Below, in pieces: positions 53,356 through 62,792 of a stretch of DNA of 64,000 nt. Each line of letters begins with the position of its first letter. Within the stretch, counting starts at the first letter, position 1. Source of the DNA: an uncultured Hoeflea sp. (lineage in GTDB: Bacteria; Pseudomonadota; Alphaproteobacteria; Rhizobiales; Rhizobiaceae); contig NZ_CANMVK010000003.1 of assembly GCF_947501405.1 (NCBI RefSeq), forward strand, positions 1 through 64,000, read 5' to 3'. A program made the position numbers and the translations under genes. The notes under the pieces are model-generated. The model was not told the DNA's origin and did no database searches. It saw only the letters and a program-made list of their open reading frames with translations.

Positions 53356-53736
53356 TCAGCCAAGCGTCTTGAGCAGGCTTTCCGCCGTGGCTTTGTTGAG
53401 CGCCATGGGTATGTCGTAAACGATGGCCAACCGCATCAACGCCTTGACGTCGACATCATGCGGCATTGCCGTCAACGGATCGACGAAAAAGATCACCAGC
53501 GCGATCTCACCGGTGGCGATCAGCGCGCCGATTTGCTGATCCCCGCCCAGAGGCCCGCTTTTAAGCCTCGTCACGTCCAGACCCGGGCACGCGTCGATAA
53601 TACGGCCGCCGGTGGTGCCAGTGGCGACAATCGGGTGCGCCGACAGTGCCTGGCGATGCGCAACGGCGAAAGCGGCAAGATCATCCTTCTTCTGATCGTG
53701 GGCAATCAGCGCGATGGTTTTTGGAGCGGTTGTGAT
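53356..53736 (-). CDS. mgsA: methylglyoxal synthase, apparent ATC start
   Basis: A 126-residue enzyme converting dihydroxyacetone phosphate to methylglyoxal. [36 protein letters not shown] and [18 protein letters not shown] are all intact, including catalytic Asp and the phosphate-binding GTTG. No ATG, GTG or TTG opens this frame: it is closed by TGA two codons upstream, and the first usable codon is ATC at 53736, placed seven bases after a perfect GGAGG. The resulting length equals that of other rhizobial MgsA proteins. Start at the GTG of codon 55 would remove the active site. Confidence 0.9.
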   Translation of the reverse strand: MTTAPKTIALIAHDQKKDDLAAFAVAHRQALSAHPIVATGTTGGRIIDACPGLDVTRLKSGPLGGDQQIGALIATGEIALVIFFVDPLTAMPHDVDVKALMRLAIVYDIPMALNKATAESLLKTLG

Positions 53737-53871
53737 GGCTCAGCCTCCGACAAATCCCGGTCGCCGCCGGAAATGTACTTTTCAATCGATTTGAATAGGC
53801 CTTCTATAGCGGGTCGGCGCGCCTGGCGAAAGCCATCACAGTGATGAATTTCCGGTGTGGCTCAGCCGGTG

Positions 53872-54975
53872 TCAGTTGAAGGGACGCGGCTGCGGCAAGG
53901 GACCTGTCGCCGGCAGGGGCGCAAAAGATGAAGTGGCGAAGCCGGCTGCACTAGCGTTGCTGGCATTGGCAGCAGCGATGCGGGCGATCGGATCGGCTCC
54001 AAGCGTAACTTCGCGCTCCGAGGCCGGGGCGGGAGCCGAAGCTACGACGGCGCAGGCCGAGGGCAGGTCGGTCAGCCTGATATGGCGCTTCTTGGGTTTG
54101 GGCTTGGTGTCCTTGGCGGGTTTGGCCGGTGCCCACGGCTCATCGGTGAACCACCAGGCCAGTTGCTTGCCGCAGCCTGATCCGGCGGGCGGCGGGTTCT
54201 GGCTGCGGCAGCCGCTCATGCCCGGCGGGCATTTGATGCGGATGTGAAAATGATAGTGGTGGCCGTAATATGGCCTGATCTTGCCCATCGACGCGCGATT
54301 GCCGGTCCAGGTGTCGCAGAGCTTCTTCTTGATGCCGGGATGGACGAAGATCCGCTCGACCTGGGGATAGCTCGCCGCCCGCATCAGCAGCCTTGCATGC
54401 GCCGGAGTCCAGATTTTCGGATCGACATGCAGCGTGTTCTTCCTGAGTACCGAGATGGCCGAGGTGGTTTCACGCTCCCTGGCCGAAAGGGTGCGGCGCG
54501 GCATCGGGGTAAGCCAGACATCGGCGTCCAGACCAACCTGGTGGGAGGCATGACCCGAGAGCATCGGCCCGCCGCGGGGCTGCGAAATGTCACCGACCAG
54601 AAGGCCGGGCCAACCGTCCTGCGCCGCCGCCTCGCGCGACAGCCGCTCAACCAGCGCGATGAGATCGGGGTGCCCCCAGCGGCGATTGCGCGACAGCCGC
54701 ATCGCCTGCCAGGTCGGTCCGTCGGTGGGAATGGCGATGCCGCCAGCCAGGCAGCCCTTGGAGTAAAAGCCGATCGCGCGGGCAGACAGTACCGCTGGCA
54801 GCTTGGCCGCGCCGAAAATCTCCTTGGCGGGCTTGTCGGACTCCGCCGCGCTGGCCAGTGCCATGAAACCCGGCGCACTGAACGGGAGATCGCCAAGACC
54901 GGTCAGACCGATGGTTACGACAAGGGCCGCCTTGAACGCCTTGCGGACACTCCCGCCGATACCGGCATTGTTCAT
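53872..54975 (-). CDS. mepA: penicillin-insensitive murein endopeptidase
   Basis: A 367-residue periplasmic LAS-type metallopeptidase that cuts D-alanyl-meso-DAP cross-links. A signal-peptide-like N-terminus (residues 10-45) is followed by the zinc-site motifs SGHASHQVGLDADVW and YGHHYHFHIRIKCP. The C-terminal 90 residues are Pro/Lys/Ala rich and poorly conserved, longer than in E. coli MepA. It lies 135 bases before mgsA. Confidence 0.92.
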   Translation of the reverse strand: MNNAGIGGSVRKAFKAALVVTIGLTGLGDLPFSAPGFMALASAAESDKPAKEIFGAAKLPAVLSARAIGFYSKGCLAGGIAIPTDGPTWQAMRLSRNRRWGHPDLIALVERLSREAAAQDGWPGLLVGDISQPRGGPMLSGHASHQVGLDADVWLTPMPRRTLSARERETTSAISVLRKNTLHVDPKIWTPAHARLLMRAASYPQVERIFVHPGIKKKLCDTWTGNRASMGKIRPYYGHHYHFHIRIKCPPGMSGCRSQNPPPAGSGCGKQLAWWFTDEPWAPAKPAKDTKPKPKKRHIRLTDLPSACAVVASAPAPASEREVTLGADPIARIAAANASNASAAGFATSSFAPLPATGPLPQPRPFN

Positions 54976-55099
54976 GCTGTGGCTCCCGTTCCGACCGACG
55001 ATTGAGGCCAGCCGCGCAAATCACCTGAGACCGAACCTACCGCGATGCGGCCTCAAAGTGAATCCCGCCAACCGGGCTACGCGTTTCGGGGTGCAGCAG

Positions 55100-56968
55100 C
55101 TAGGGCTTGACCCGGTAGAGCTGCAGCGGGGCGGCCTGGGTTCCCGGCACCACTTCAAGCCAGCCGGGGACCTCACCTTCAGCCAATTGAGCGTAAAGAC
55201 CATCGGGTGCAACGGCGATGATGTTTTCAACCTGCGGATCGCTTGGGCAATAGGCGATCACGGTGACGCCGGCACCGCGTAAAAACTTGACCGCATCGCC
55301 CGGCGCGGCCATCGCCGCATGCAGCTCGGTCAACATGCCGCCCTGATTGCGGTGATAGGGAGCCGAAAGCGCCCGGTGCGGCGTAAAGCGCAGGATGTGC
55401 GCGCCGATATTGGACGGGCTGGCAACCACGCCAACCGGTTCCAGCGCCAGGTCTCGCATGGCGTCGGCATCGGTGCAGATGCGCTCTTCCTCAGTGGGCA
55501 AGCCAGCGGTTTCTTCTCCCTTGACCTTGTCGATGCCCATCGAGACAAGTGCGCCTGACAGCGCCCAGACAAAGGGGACCGACGCGAAGGCCATGCCCGC
55601 AAATACGAGGCCCTTGCGCAAGTTTTTCGGATCGGCATTGGCGCGGCTGCGAAGATCCGCGACCCAGCCAGCCAGCGGGATGGCCGACAGAAGATTGGCG
55701 AACACCGCGCCACGGACCTGCACCACCGCAATGGCCCAGCAAACCGCCAGAAGCGCCAGAAGCACTGCATGGGCCTGAACATTGCGACCCTGGCGAATGC
55801 GCAGCCCGCAAAAAGCCATCGCCAGCACCGGGACAGTGTAGTAGCCGCCAATGGTCCAGGGCTCGATCTGAAACTGGGCCAGTAGCGACTGCGCCTCGGT
55901 GACACTGTCGAGCCACATGGTCTTGAGCAGCGGGTCGAGATCGGCCAACGGATTGGCAAGGCATTGCGGCGCAATCAGCAGCGCAAGGCCAAGCGTGCCC
56001 ACGCCAGTGAGCGCAAGTCCCGCCGATCGTGTGGCAAGTCCGCGATCCGCGGAGAAGGCGGTTGCCAGATAGAAGCCTCCAGCACCGACGACGCCAAGCG
56101 CATAAAAGCTGGTCGACAGCGCATCGCAGGCCACGAAGCCATATCGGGCGGGCGGAACGGTGAGGAAGAAAACCGCGGTCAGCGTCGCCGCCATTGACAG
56201 GGCGAACGCCTGGGCGGCTGGCCGGAACCGGTCTCCAAGCCACAGCCATTGAAGGGCGACGATCAGCGCCACAACCGCGATATGCGGCGTGGTTTCGGCT
56301 CCGATGGCGATCGCCAGCGCGGCGGCAATGCCGGCAACGGCGTGGACGCCAGGCTGGCGGCCGGGCACGATCAGGCAGGCCGCGATGATCGCCATCAGAC
56401 CAAGCTGCACATTGTGGTGATCGATCGACCCGGGCTGGAAGCGATTGATGCTGAGCACGAACAAAAACGCCAACAAAAGTGCGATCAGCCGTCCTGAAGC
56501 ACCCGCCAGTGTCTGACCAGCCAAGGCCAGAGCATAAAAGACCGGCACCACGGTGATCAGCGGCCAGACAAACAGCGCAGTTGCCTCGGCCATCACCGGG
56601 TCCATGACCAGCGAAAAGACGAAAATCAGGCTTGCGATCGGCAGGTCAACGAGACGCGACCAGTGCATCAGCGTGCCACCCTCAAGGCCGAGCCTTACCT
56701 GGGTGAGATCAAACCAGCCTTTACCTGCGAGCAGATCGCGAACCTGAACGAGACGCAATACGTCATCATTGTCAGCCCCGACATAATCTGAATAGGAGGA
56801 GAAATGCATGATCGCGGTCAGCGCGGCGAGCATGGCAATCGCCAACATCACCGGCCAATGAAGCGGGGCCAACAGACCAGGCTGGCGGGAATTCTGCGGC
56901 AGGGGGGCAGCAACGGGGCCGGTTCCAATCGTGGCCGGATCACTCTTGAGCACTGCGAACTCCAACAA
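55100..56968 (-). CDS. STT3-like GT-C family glycosyltransferase
   Basis: A 622-residue membrane protein with about 12 helices in residues 40-510 and a soluble C-terminal domain. The first outer loop has the acidic DNDDVLRLVQVRDLLAGKGW motif and a later loop has SIDHHNVQLGL, the arrangement of GT-C enzymes that use polyprenyl-phosphate sugars. The acceptor is unknown: lipid A, O-antigen or a protein. It is divergent from a GtrB-like GT2 (90 bases apart), which could make its lipid-linked donor. Confidence 0.78.
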   Translation of the reverse strand: MLEFAVLKSDPATIGTGPVAAPLPQNSRQPGLLAPLHWPVMLAIAMLAALTAIMHFSSYSDYVGADNDDVLRLVQVRDLLAGKGWFDLTQVRLGLEGGTLMHWSRLVDLPIASLIFVFSLVMDPVMAEATALFVWPLITVVPVFYALALAGQTLAGASGRLIALLLAFLFVLSINRFQPGSIDHHNVQLGLMAIIAACLIVPGRQPGVHAVAGIAAALAIAIGAETTPHIAVVALIVALQWLWLGDRFRPAAQAFALSMAATLTAVFFLTVPPARYGFVACDALSTSFYALGVVGAGGFYLATAFSADRGLATRSAGLALTGVGTLGLALLIAPQCLANPLADLDPLLKTMWLDSVTEAQSLLAQFQIEPWTIGGYYTVPVLAMAFCGLRIRQGRNVQAHAVLLALLAVCWAIAVVQVRGAVFANLLSAIPLAGWVADLRSRANADPKNLRKGLVFAGMAFASVPFVWALSGALVSMGIDKVKGEETAGLPTEEERICTDADAMRDLALEPVGVVASPSNIGAHILRFTPHRALSAPYHRNQGGMLTELHAAMAAPGDAVKFLRGAGVTVIAYCPSDPQVENIIAVAPDGLYAQLAEGEVPGWLEVVPGTQAAPLQLYRVKP

Positions 56969-57058
56969 TCTTTTTCAACGGGGTTCAACCTAGCCTTAAC
57001 CTTCTCAAGAAATAGTAAAGCCAAGGGCGTGCGCTGCCCAAAGACAACGGGGATCCCC

Positions 57059-58069
57059 ATGACAGACGGATTGTTTGAAGGCATCGAAATCGCGGTGCTT
57101 CTGCCCTGCTACAATGAAGCAGCGACCATCGGCGATGTCGTCGCAGGCTTTCGCGCGGCACTCCCGACCGCCAAGATCTATGTCTATGACAACAATTCGA
57201 AAGACCAGACAGCCTTGCGCGCCGCCCTTGCCGGTGCAACCGTGGTGCGCGAACCGCGCCAGGGCAAAGGCCATGTGGTGCGCCGGATGTTCTCCGATAT
57301 AGACGCCGACATCTATCTGATGGCCGACGGCGACGGCACCTATGCGCCGGTCGACGGTCCGGAATTGATCCGGACACTTCTGACAGAACGCTGCGACATG
57401 GCGGTCGGTACCCGCCGTGGTGTCACCGATGACGCAGGACGCCGGGGGCACGCCTTTGGCAACTCGATTTTCAACACGCTCTACAAGACCATCTTCGGCA
57501 ATGACTTCACGGACATCTTCTCTGGTTACCGGGCATTTTCCCGGCGCTTTGCCAAGAGTTTCCCGGCTGTGTCAGGCGGTTTCGAAATAGAGACGGAAAT
57601 GAGCGTCCACGCTTCCGTGCTGAAATTGCCGGTGACCGAACTGGCGCTTGACTACGGGCGCCGTCCGGAGGGATCGCAGTCCAAACTTTCCACCTTCAAA
57701 GACGGCGCCAAGATCCTCTGGATGTTCGCCATGCTGATGAAGGAGACGCGACCGTTCACGTTTTTCAGCTACCTCAGCGTGACGATGCTGGCGCTGTCGA
57801 TGCTGTTCATGGTGCCGGTCTTGAACGAGTACTTCCTGACCGGTCTGGTGACACGGATGCCAACCTGGATGCTTGCAGTGGCGATGATGATGATGTCGCT
57901 GATCATCTTTGCCAGCGGCGTGATCCTTGATTCGGTGGCCCGTGGAAGGGCCGAACAAAGACGGTTCCACTACATGTCGATCGCACCGTCACCAAGAACT
58001 GAGGGCAAACCGGATGTGGTGTCCGAAAAGACCGCCAAACCGGTCGCAAAAAGGCGCAACGCTGCCTAG
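57059..58069 (+). CDS. GT2 polyprenyl-phosphate glycosyltransferase (GtrB/DPM1-like)
   Basis: A 336-residue enzyme. The GT-A domain covers residues 1-230 with LLPCYNEAATIGDVV, YVYDNNSKDQT and the metal-binding ADGDGTY. Two C-terminal membrane helices (FFSYLSVTMLALSMLFMVP, MLAVAMMMMSLIIFASGVIL) anchor it. Relatives transfer a sugar from a nucleotide donor to undecaprenyl phosphate on the cytosolic face. The ATG follows GGGG. It pairs with the GT-C gene and with GtrA further along. Confidence 0.88.
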   Translation: MTDGLFEGIEIAVLLPCYNEAATIGDVVAGFRAALPTAKIYVYDNNSKDQTALRAALAGATVVREPRQGKGHVVRRMFSDIDADIYLMADGDGTYAPVDGPELIRTLLTERCDMAVGTRRGVTDDAGRRGHAFGNSIFNTLYKTIFGNDFTDIFSGYRAFSRRFAKSFPAVSGGFEIETEMSVHASVLKLPVTELALDYGRRPEGSQSKLSTFKDGAKILWMFAMLMKETRPFTFFSYLSVTMLALSMLFMVPVLNEYFLTGLVTRMPTWMLAVAMMMMSLIIFASGVILDSVARGRAEQRRFHYMSIAPSPRTEGKPDVVSEKTAKPVAKRRNAA

Positions 58070-58170
58070 CGCAATTCCATTTCAGCTTGAATCAGTAGCG
58101 TGTCAGAAAATGCGGGCGAGCATCGCGAGCGGCAGCGATTTCTGACCCAACTTCGAGTGGAAATGCGCTA
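58067..58170. repeat. nested palindromic intergenic repeat
   Basis: The outer arms 58067-58080 and 58156-58170 are imperfect inverted copies, and the inner arms 58102-58109 (GTCAGAAA) and 58139-58146 (TTTCTGAC) are perfect ones. The left arm starts in the stop codon of the GT2 gene. It sits between two converging genes and may work as a bidirectional terminator. Its form resembles dispersed rhizobial palindromic elements. Confidence 0.6.
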
Positions 58171-58277
58171 GCTCGAACCCAGCACCGGCTCTTTTCATAG
58201 CTAACTGATTGATGCTCAAACGGGGTTCGGCCGGCACGCCTTGTTGCGGCTGATGCGCCCAAGCACCCGCACCGGTT

Positions 58278-58631
58278 TCAGGCTTTCATTCCGCTCACGA
58301 CAATCCCGACACAGATGATCAATGCGCCGATGATCTGTGGCGTGGTGATGGATTCGGAAAGAAACAGCAATGAGAGAAGCGGAATGTAGATATAGGACAG
58401 CGCCATGAACATGTAGGCGCGCCCGATCGGCATATCGCGAATCACAAAGACCCAGGCCACAGTGGCCAAACCGTACATGACCAGCGCGATCCAGAAATGC
58501 GGGCTTGCGATCAGCCCCCAGATTGGGCCATCGGGTCCGCTCAGGGTTTCGCTCGACCGCTTGAACAAAATCTGGCCGATGGAAATGACGAGTGGTACAG
58601 CGATGACGCCCGCCAGCGTGGAGATCTTCAT
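58278..58631 (-). CDS. SMR/EamA-type small transporter subunit
   Basis: A 117-residue protein with four membrane helices and little else, starting MKISTLAGVIAVPL. It resembles ArnE/ArnF and other SMR-type half transporters (RDMPIGRAYMFMALSYIYIPLLSLLFLSE, shown here as RDMPIGRAYMFM). Such subunits flip undecaprenyl-linked sugars or export small molecules as dimers. Its ATG overlaps the methyltransferase stop by one base (TGATG), so the two are coupled. Confidence 0.8.
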   Translation of the reverse strand: MKISTLAGVIAVPLVISIGQILFKRSSETLSGPDGPIWGLIASPHFWIALVMYGLATVAWVFVIRDMPIGRAYMFMALSYIYIPLLSLLFLSESITTPQIIGALIICVGIVVSGMKA

Positions 58632-59338
58632 CACAGCGGAACCGACCTCTCTTCCGAGAAGTAGATGTCACGCCCTATGTCAATGCATTTGAACCGGTGT
58701 TCGAGCGGCTGGATGGCGCGCAGGAAACTATGCTTGTAGGGGAAAAAGTTGAAATGCGGGTTGAAGGTGTAGATCGCCTCACGCTCGCGCGGCACGACGA
58801 TGATTAGCCGCTTGCGAGCAATCCGCCGCAACTCGGCCAGCGCCTTCCGGTAGTCAAGAATGTGTTCGATCACATGGGTGCAGATGACTGTATCGAATTC
58901 TCCATCGGCGAAGGGCAGACTTTCGATCGGCGCCTTGACGAATTCCAGACCCTGATCGCTGAAGTGTTCGGGAATGACAAAATCGACGCCGACATAGCGG
59001 CGTGGCGTCTCGTTGCGGCGCTCAGCCAGGCTGCGGAGAAGATACCCGGTCCCGCAGCCGACATCGCAGACGCTGTCACCGGTGAGATCCTTTGCGATTT
59101 CGGCGATGCAAGCCTTTGAATTGTCGGTCTCGTTATGCACCCGCGGGTGCTCGGTGTAGAGCGCCTCATATTCCTCAGGCGTGAGGAATGGCGCGCGGAC
59201 CCGAAAATCGGCAAGCGTATCGATATGCTTGCCCCAGACCAGACGAGCCAGCCCTGTAAACAGCACCGAATCACGAACGATCGGTGGCAGCAATTCCTCG
59301 ATTGCGAACCTGATCCGGTTTGTCTGCTCGCGATTCAT
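58631..59338 (-). CDS. class I SAM-dependent methyltransferase
   Basis: A 235-residue enzyme of the Methyltransf_11 type: motif I VCDVGCGTGYLLRSL, post-motif ESLPFADGEFDTVICTHVIEHI (the acidic segment plus HVIEHI). The start is MNREQTNRIRFA after GAGGACC; an upstream ATG has no ribosome site. The substrate is unknown, but its coupling to a glycolipid-type transporter and its neighbours suggest a sugar or lipid-linked glycan. Confidence 0.85.
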   Translation of the reverse strand: MNREQTNRIRFAIEELLPPIVRDSVLFTGLARLVWGKHIDTLADFRVRAPFLTPEEYEALYTEHPRVHNETDNSKACIAEIAKDLTGDSVCDVGCGTGYLLRSLAERRNETPRRYVGVDFVIPEHFSDQGLEFVKAPIESLPFADGEFDTVICTHVIEHILDYRKALAELRRIARKRLIIVVPREREAIYTFNPHFNFFPYKHSFLRAIQPLEHRFKCIDIGRDIYFSEERSVPL

Positions 59339-59397
59339 TCTGGTCCTCGCCCCGTTTTCTGACTGCATTCACTGACCATCATCCGGCGACGCGAAAT

Positions 59398-59430
59398 ATT
59401 CTCAATATATATCATATACTTAGAGAGAAT
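59398..59430. promoter_or_regulatory. AT-rich dyad upstream of the methyltransferase
   Basis: ATTCTC (59398-59403) and GAGAAT (59425-59430) flank an almost pure A/T core, in sharp contrast to the GC-rich surroundings. It lies 60 bases before the methyltransferase start and likely contains its promoter and perhaps an operator. Confidence 0.4.
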
Positions 59431-59536
59431 TTTTGATTCGTTCACGTGCAGTCCGGACGGACAAATTGCATACATCAGGCCTTTGCCAGTTGCAAATCAG
59501 CATGCCCCAGATGCCTGCACTGCCCGGAGGCCTCCG

Positions 59537-60523
59537 TCAGACCTGTTCCCAGGCATCATGCGCAGCGGCGCGGTAGATCGCATCGATCAGTTTCTGGTTG
59601 AGCACTGATTGTTCAAGCGTGAAAACCTCTTCGTCGGCACCCTCAACCTTGCGTACAAATGCCTCAGCCTGAAGCCGGTACTGGCGCACGCCGCCAAAAC
59701 GGAAGGTCTCGGCACCGTCATGGCCGCTATTGTGCAGCGTGACCACGGCATGGCCATAATCGCCTGCATTGAAAGGGGCTGTGACCTCGATGTAACCGGC
59801 CTCACCGTGAAACACCATGAGCTGCCGGAGCGCCATCTGCGTCGAGCAGTAGAAGCTCAGATCGAAGTCACCAAAATCAGCCTTGACGCTGGCATAGCGG
59901 TCGGTGCCAAAATCCGGATCACGCTCAACGGTGGCCTGAACCCTGACCGGCTCGCATCCGGTCGAGAACCGGGTCGAGACTGTTGGATACACCCCGATGT
60001 CGGGCAACCCACCGCCGCCGAGACCAGGCTGGTTGCGCATGTTCTCGGGATCGGTGTTGAAATAGGAGAAAGCGCCCTGGACGTGGCGCAAACGACCGAT
60101 AGCGCCATTGGCGATCAGGTCGCGAACCTTGTGCCATTGCGGATGGTAGGTGACCATGAAGGCCTCGCATACCAGCACGCCGGCTGCGTCCCGTGCATCG
60201 ATCAACGGCGCGATATCCGCCGCGTTGAGAGCTATGGGCTTTTCACACAGAACGTGTTTGCCCGCCCGTGCAGCCTTAATCGACCACTCGATATGTTGTG
60301 ACGTTGGCAGCGGAATGTAGACGCCGTCCACCTCCGGTGAGGTCAGGAGATCGTCGTAACTGTTAAATGCGTAGGGCGCGCCGAACCTGTCCGCAAGAGC
60401 CCGGGCGCGGGCATGATCGCGGCTCGCGATCGCCGTGACCACGCCGTTTTCCGAATCCTGCAACTGCGGAATAACCTGATCCCGGCCAATCTTGGCCGTC
60501 GACATAATGCCCCATCGAAACAT
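59537..60523 (-). CDS. Gfo/Idh/MocA-family oxidoreductase
   Basis: A 328-residue NAD(P)-dependent sugar dehydrogenase family protein. The N-terminal Rossmann domain is [20 protein letters not shown], the conserved lysine is in [13 protein letters not shown], and the C-terminal substrate domain follows. The second of two nearby ATGs is placed best relative to GGAGGA. The sugar is unknown; similar genes make unusual nucleotide sugars or act in inositol and glucose oxidation. Confidence 0.88.
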   Translation of the reverse strand: MFRWGIMSTAKIGRDQVIPQLQDSENGVVTAIASRDHARARALADRFGAPYAFNSYDDLLTSPEVDGVYIPLPTSQHIEWSIKAARAGKHVLCEKPIALNAADIAPLIDARDAAGVLVCEAFMVTYHPQWHKVRDLIANGAIGRLRHVQGAFSYFNTDPENMRNQPGLGGGGLPDIGVYPTVSTRFSTGCEPVRVQATVERDPDFGTDRYASVKADFGDFDLSFYCSTQMALRQLMVFHGEAGYIEVTAPFNAGDYGHAVVTLHNSGHDGAETFRFGGVRQYRLQAEAFVRKVEGADEEVFTLEQSVLNQKLIDAIYRAAAHDAWEQV

Positions 60524-60780
60524 GTTCATTCCTCCAAATTCTGCGAATGTGCGGCAGCCATCGGCCATACCACGGATCAGGGCGCATTCAAGCGCGCCCG
60601 ATGCGGGGCGTGTCAACACCCGGGCTGAATTCAACCCCGGACAGAATGGGTGCGGCAAAAGAGTTGTGACGAACCCGGTCAAGCGCGGGTTGACGCCAGC
60701 ATGGATGTAAGCGAGGACGGTCCAATATACGGCCGGGCCAGAACTCCGGTTACCAGAACCGAAAGCCGAAGCCGCACCGC

Positions 60781-61167
60781 ATGAAAAGACTTTCATTCTT
60801 CCTGTTTGCGGGCGCCGTGGGTTTCGTGGTGGACATGGGCGTGCTCTGGCTGCTGCTGGAGTTCAAAATGCTTGACCCGTTCACCGCCAGGGCTCCTGCG
60901 ATCGGAGCGGCGCTGATGTGCAGCTACGTCATCAACCGCACATTCACCTTTGGCGCCTCGCACAGGAAAGTCGCCGTGGAAGGTGTACGCTATGGGGGCG
61001 TCGGCCTTGTTTCGACGCTGATCAACTATTCGGTCTATTCCGGCCTGCTGCTTGTGCTGCCAGCCATTTCGCCTTATCTGGCGCTGATCTTTGGATCGGG
61101 ATCGGCGACCATATTTGCCTATCTGGGATATTCCCGCTTTGTGTTCGGGCCCGGGCCTGACCTATAA
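60781..61167 (+). CDS. GtrA-family membrane protein
   Basis: A 128-residue protein with four membrane helices; [21 protein letters not shown] and [10 protein letters not shown] are typical of GtrA. GtrA proteins flip undecaprenyl-phosphate sugars made by GtrB-type enzymes. It is divergent from the oxidoreductase and converges on nadV with a 42-base gap. Confidence 0.88.
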   Translation: MKRLSFFLFAGAVGFVVDMGVLWLLLEFKMLDPFTARAPAIGAALMCSYVINRTFTFGASHRKVAVEGVRYGGVGLVSTLINYSVYSGLLLVLPAISPYLALIFGSGSATIFAYLGYSRFVFGPGPDL

Positions 61168-61209
61168 ACGGCACTCGTTCCACCGCCAGAAACCGGCCGG
61201 TCCGCATTC

Positions 61210-62595
61210 CTACTCGCCGCTGGCAGCCCGATCGCGAATCTGGGCAAGTGTCCAGTCGACCAGCAATTCGCCGTCGCGCCAGACCGGCTGCATCAGATTG
61301 TCGCGATCGCCAAGCTCCTTGAGCGCAACGCCAAGCGGACGGCCCGCCTCCATCACGACTGCCTGTCGGTAGCGCTTGGAAGCCTTGCCCGGATCGGTTT
61401 TCGGATTTTTGTTGATGCCGTGCCACGCGCCATCGTCATCAAGCCGGGCATTGGCTTTCATGGCAAACCGCAAGGTGTCGCGATTGACCTTCTGCAAGAG
61501 CCCCGCGCCCATGCCGAAGGCGATGTTTTCCGCAGACCAGCCGCGATCTTCCAGACGTCCGAGAATGATGCGGATGGTCTCGGGCGTCACGCCATCGCCC
61601 TGGATCACCCGCACCGACGGGTTGAGCACCTTGTAGCCCTTGGCGTTGACCGAAAAACCGAAGATTTCGCCCAGCATTTCCACCGTGTCGACCGGCACCC
61701 GCGTGGCGTCGCCCGAATCAGGCCGCACCACCAGCGTGCCGCCGGAGGCCTCGACCTCGGCCTTGAGCGCCTCGCCCCAAATGTTCTTGACCGCGCGGTA
61801 GAGATCGTAGGAATCGGAGACCACCGCCACCAGTTTTCCCGGACCGGCGAATTGCTTGAGCATGTTGCGATAGGCTTCGGTTTCGCGGTCCTCACCCCAG
61901 CTGGTCATGGTCGAGTGTTCGGCCGCGGGAATGGAAAAACCCGCCATCTGTTCGTGGTAGAAGCGGCGGGCATAGACCAGCGCGCTGACCGTGTCGGTGC
62001 CCATGAAACTCACCAGATGAGCCACGCCGCCGATCCCCGCCTGTTCCGCGGAGGTGGCGCCGCGGGCGCCAAAATCATGCAGCCGGAAGGGCAAGACCTC
62101 TTCGGGCGTGTCGCAGGTGCGGGCGAGCGAGGCGGAAATGATCTGCCGGGCGCCGTGGGAAACGGTGGCCACGGTCGAGGGATACCAGACCGCGCGCAAC
62201 AACGCGGTTTCGATGAAGGTTGGCAGCCAGAAGAAATCCGGATCGGTGTTCCTGACCTGCACCAGCGGCGTGCCGGTGGGCGCCACCATTCCCTCGGGCA
62301 GCGCCTCTATCAGCAACGGCATGTGCCCGTTGTGGCGGGTCACCAGCAGCTCCCAGCCAGCCCGGTGAAACGGCAGGCCGTGGGCCGTGATCATCTCCTC
62401 GGCCTCGTCGACATCGGCCATGGTGACGCGCTGGGAAAGATAATCCTTGAGGAACATCTGCAGACCGAAAAACAGCACATGATCGTGCTGACCGCCCGGC
62501 CGTGCCTCGATATAGGCGGAGATCGCCTCGGTCTCGGGCGGGTACTGCGCGAAATGCGAGTATTTGTAACTGTCGGAATTGAGAATGAGATTCAT
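61210..62595 (-). CDS. nadV: nicotinamide phosphoribosyltransferase
   Basis: A 461-residue enzyme of the NAMPT/NadV branch that makes NMN from nicotinamide and PRPP. The start MNLILNSDSYKYSHFAQYPP is the family signature. DFGARGATSAEQAGIGG and the phosphate-site segment RPDSGDATRVPVDTVEMLG are present, along with GAGLLQKVNRDTLRFAMKA near the end. A GTG three codons upstream is a less likely start. It gives a one-step nicotinamide salvage route to NAD. Confidence 0.93.
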   Translation of the reverse strand: MNLILNSDSYKYSHFAQYPPETEAISAYIEARPGGQHDHVLFFGLQMFLKDYLSQRVTMADVDEAEEMITAHGLPFHRAGWELLVTRHNGHMPLLIEALPEGMVAPTGTPLVQVRNTDPDFFWLPTFIETALLRAVWYPSTVATVSHGARQIISASLARTCDTPEEVLPFRLHDFGARGATSAEQAGIGGVAHLVSFMGTDTVSALVYARRFYHEQMAGFSIPAAEHSTMTSWGEDRETEAYRNMLKQFAGPGKLVAVVSDSYDLYRAVKNIWGEALKAEVEASGGTLVVRPDSGDATRVPVDTVEMLGEIFGFSVNAKGYKVLNPSVRVIQGDGVTPETIRIILGRLEDRGWSAENIAFGMGAGLLQKVNRDTLRFAMKANARLDDDGAWHGINKNPKTDPGKASKRYRQAVVMEAGRPLGVALKELGDRDNLMQPVWRDGELLVDWTLAQIRDRAASGE

Positions 62596-62714
62596 TTTAC
62601 GCACTGCGCTCCGCCGCCTGGTCCCCTGATCCGGGCAGCATGCAATTTCCGATGCCGGTGCGGCAAGGGGAGAACCGCGCTACATCGGCAGCACTTGGGC
62701 ATATAATGTGAGTT

Positions 62715-62747
62715 CGCAAGATCGCGGCGACGCGCCGCGATCTTGCG
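62715..62747 (-). terminator. 14-bp perfect hairpin between pheT and nadV
   Basis: Bases 62715-62728 and 62734-62747 are exact reverse complements with a five-base loop, forming a very stable stem. It lies 46 bases after the pheT stop on the minus strand. No U-tract follows on either strand, so it may end transcription with help or protect the pheT mRNA end. Confidence 0.65.
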
Positions 62748-62792
62748 ATGCTCTCCGGTACCGCGAATCCGCAATCCCGACCTTGTCCGAAT

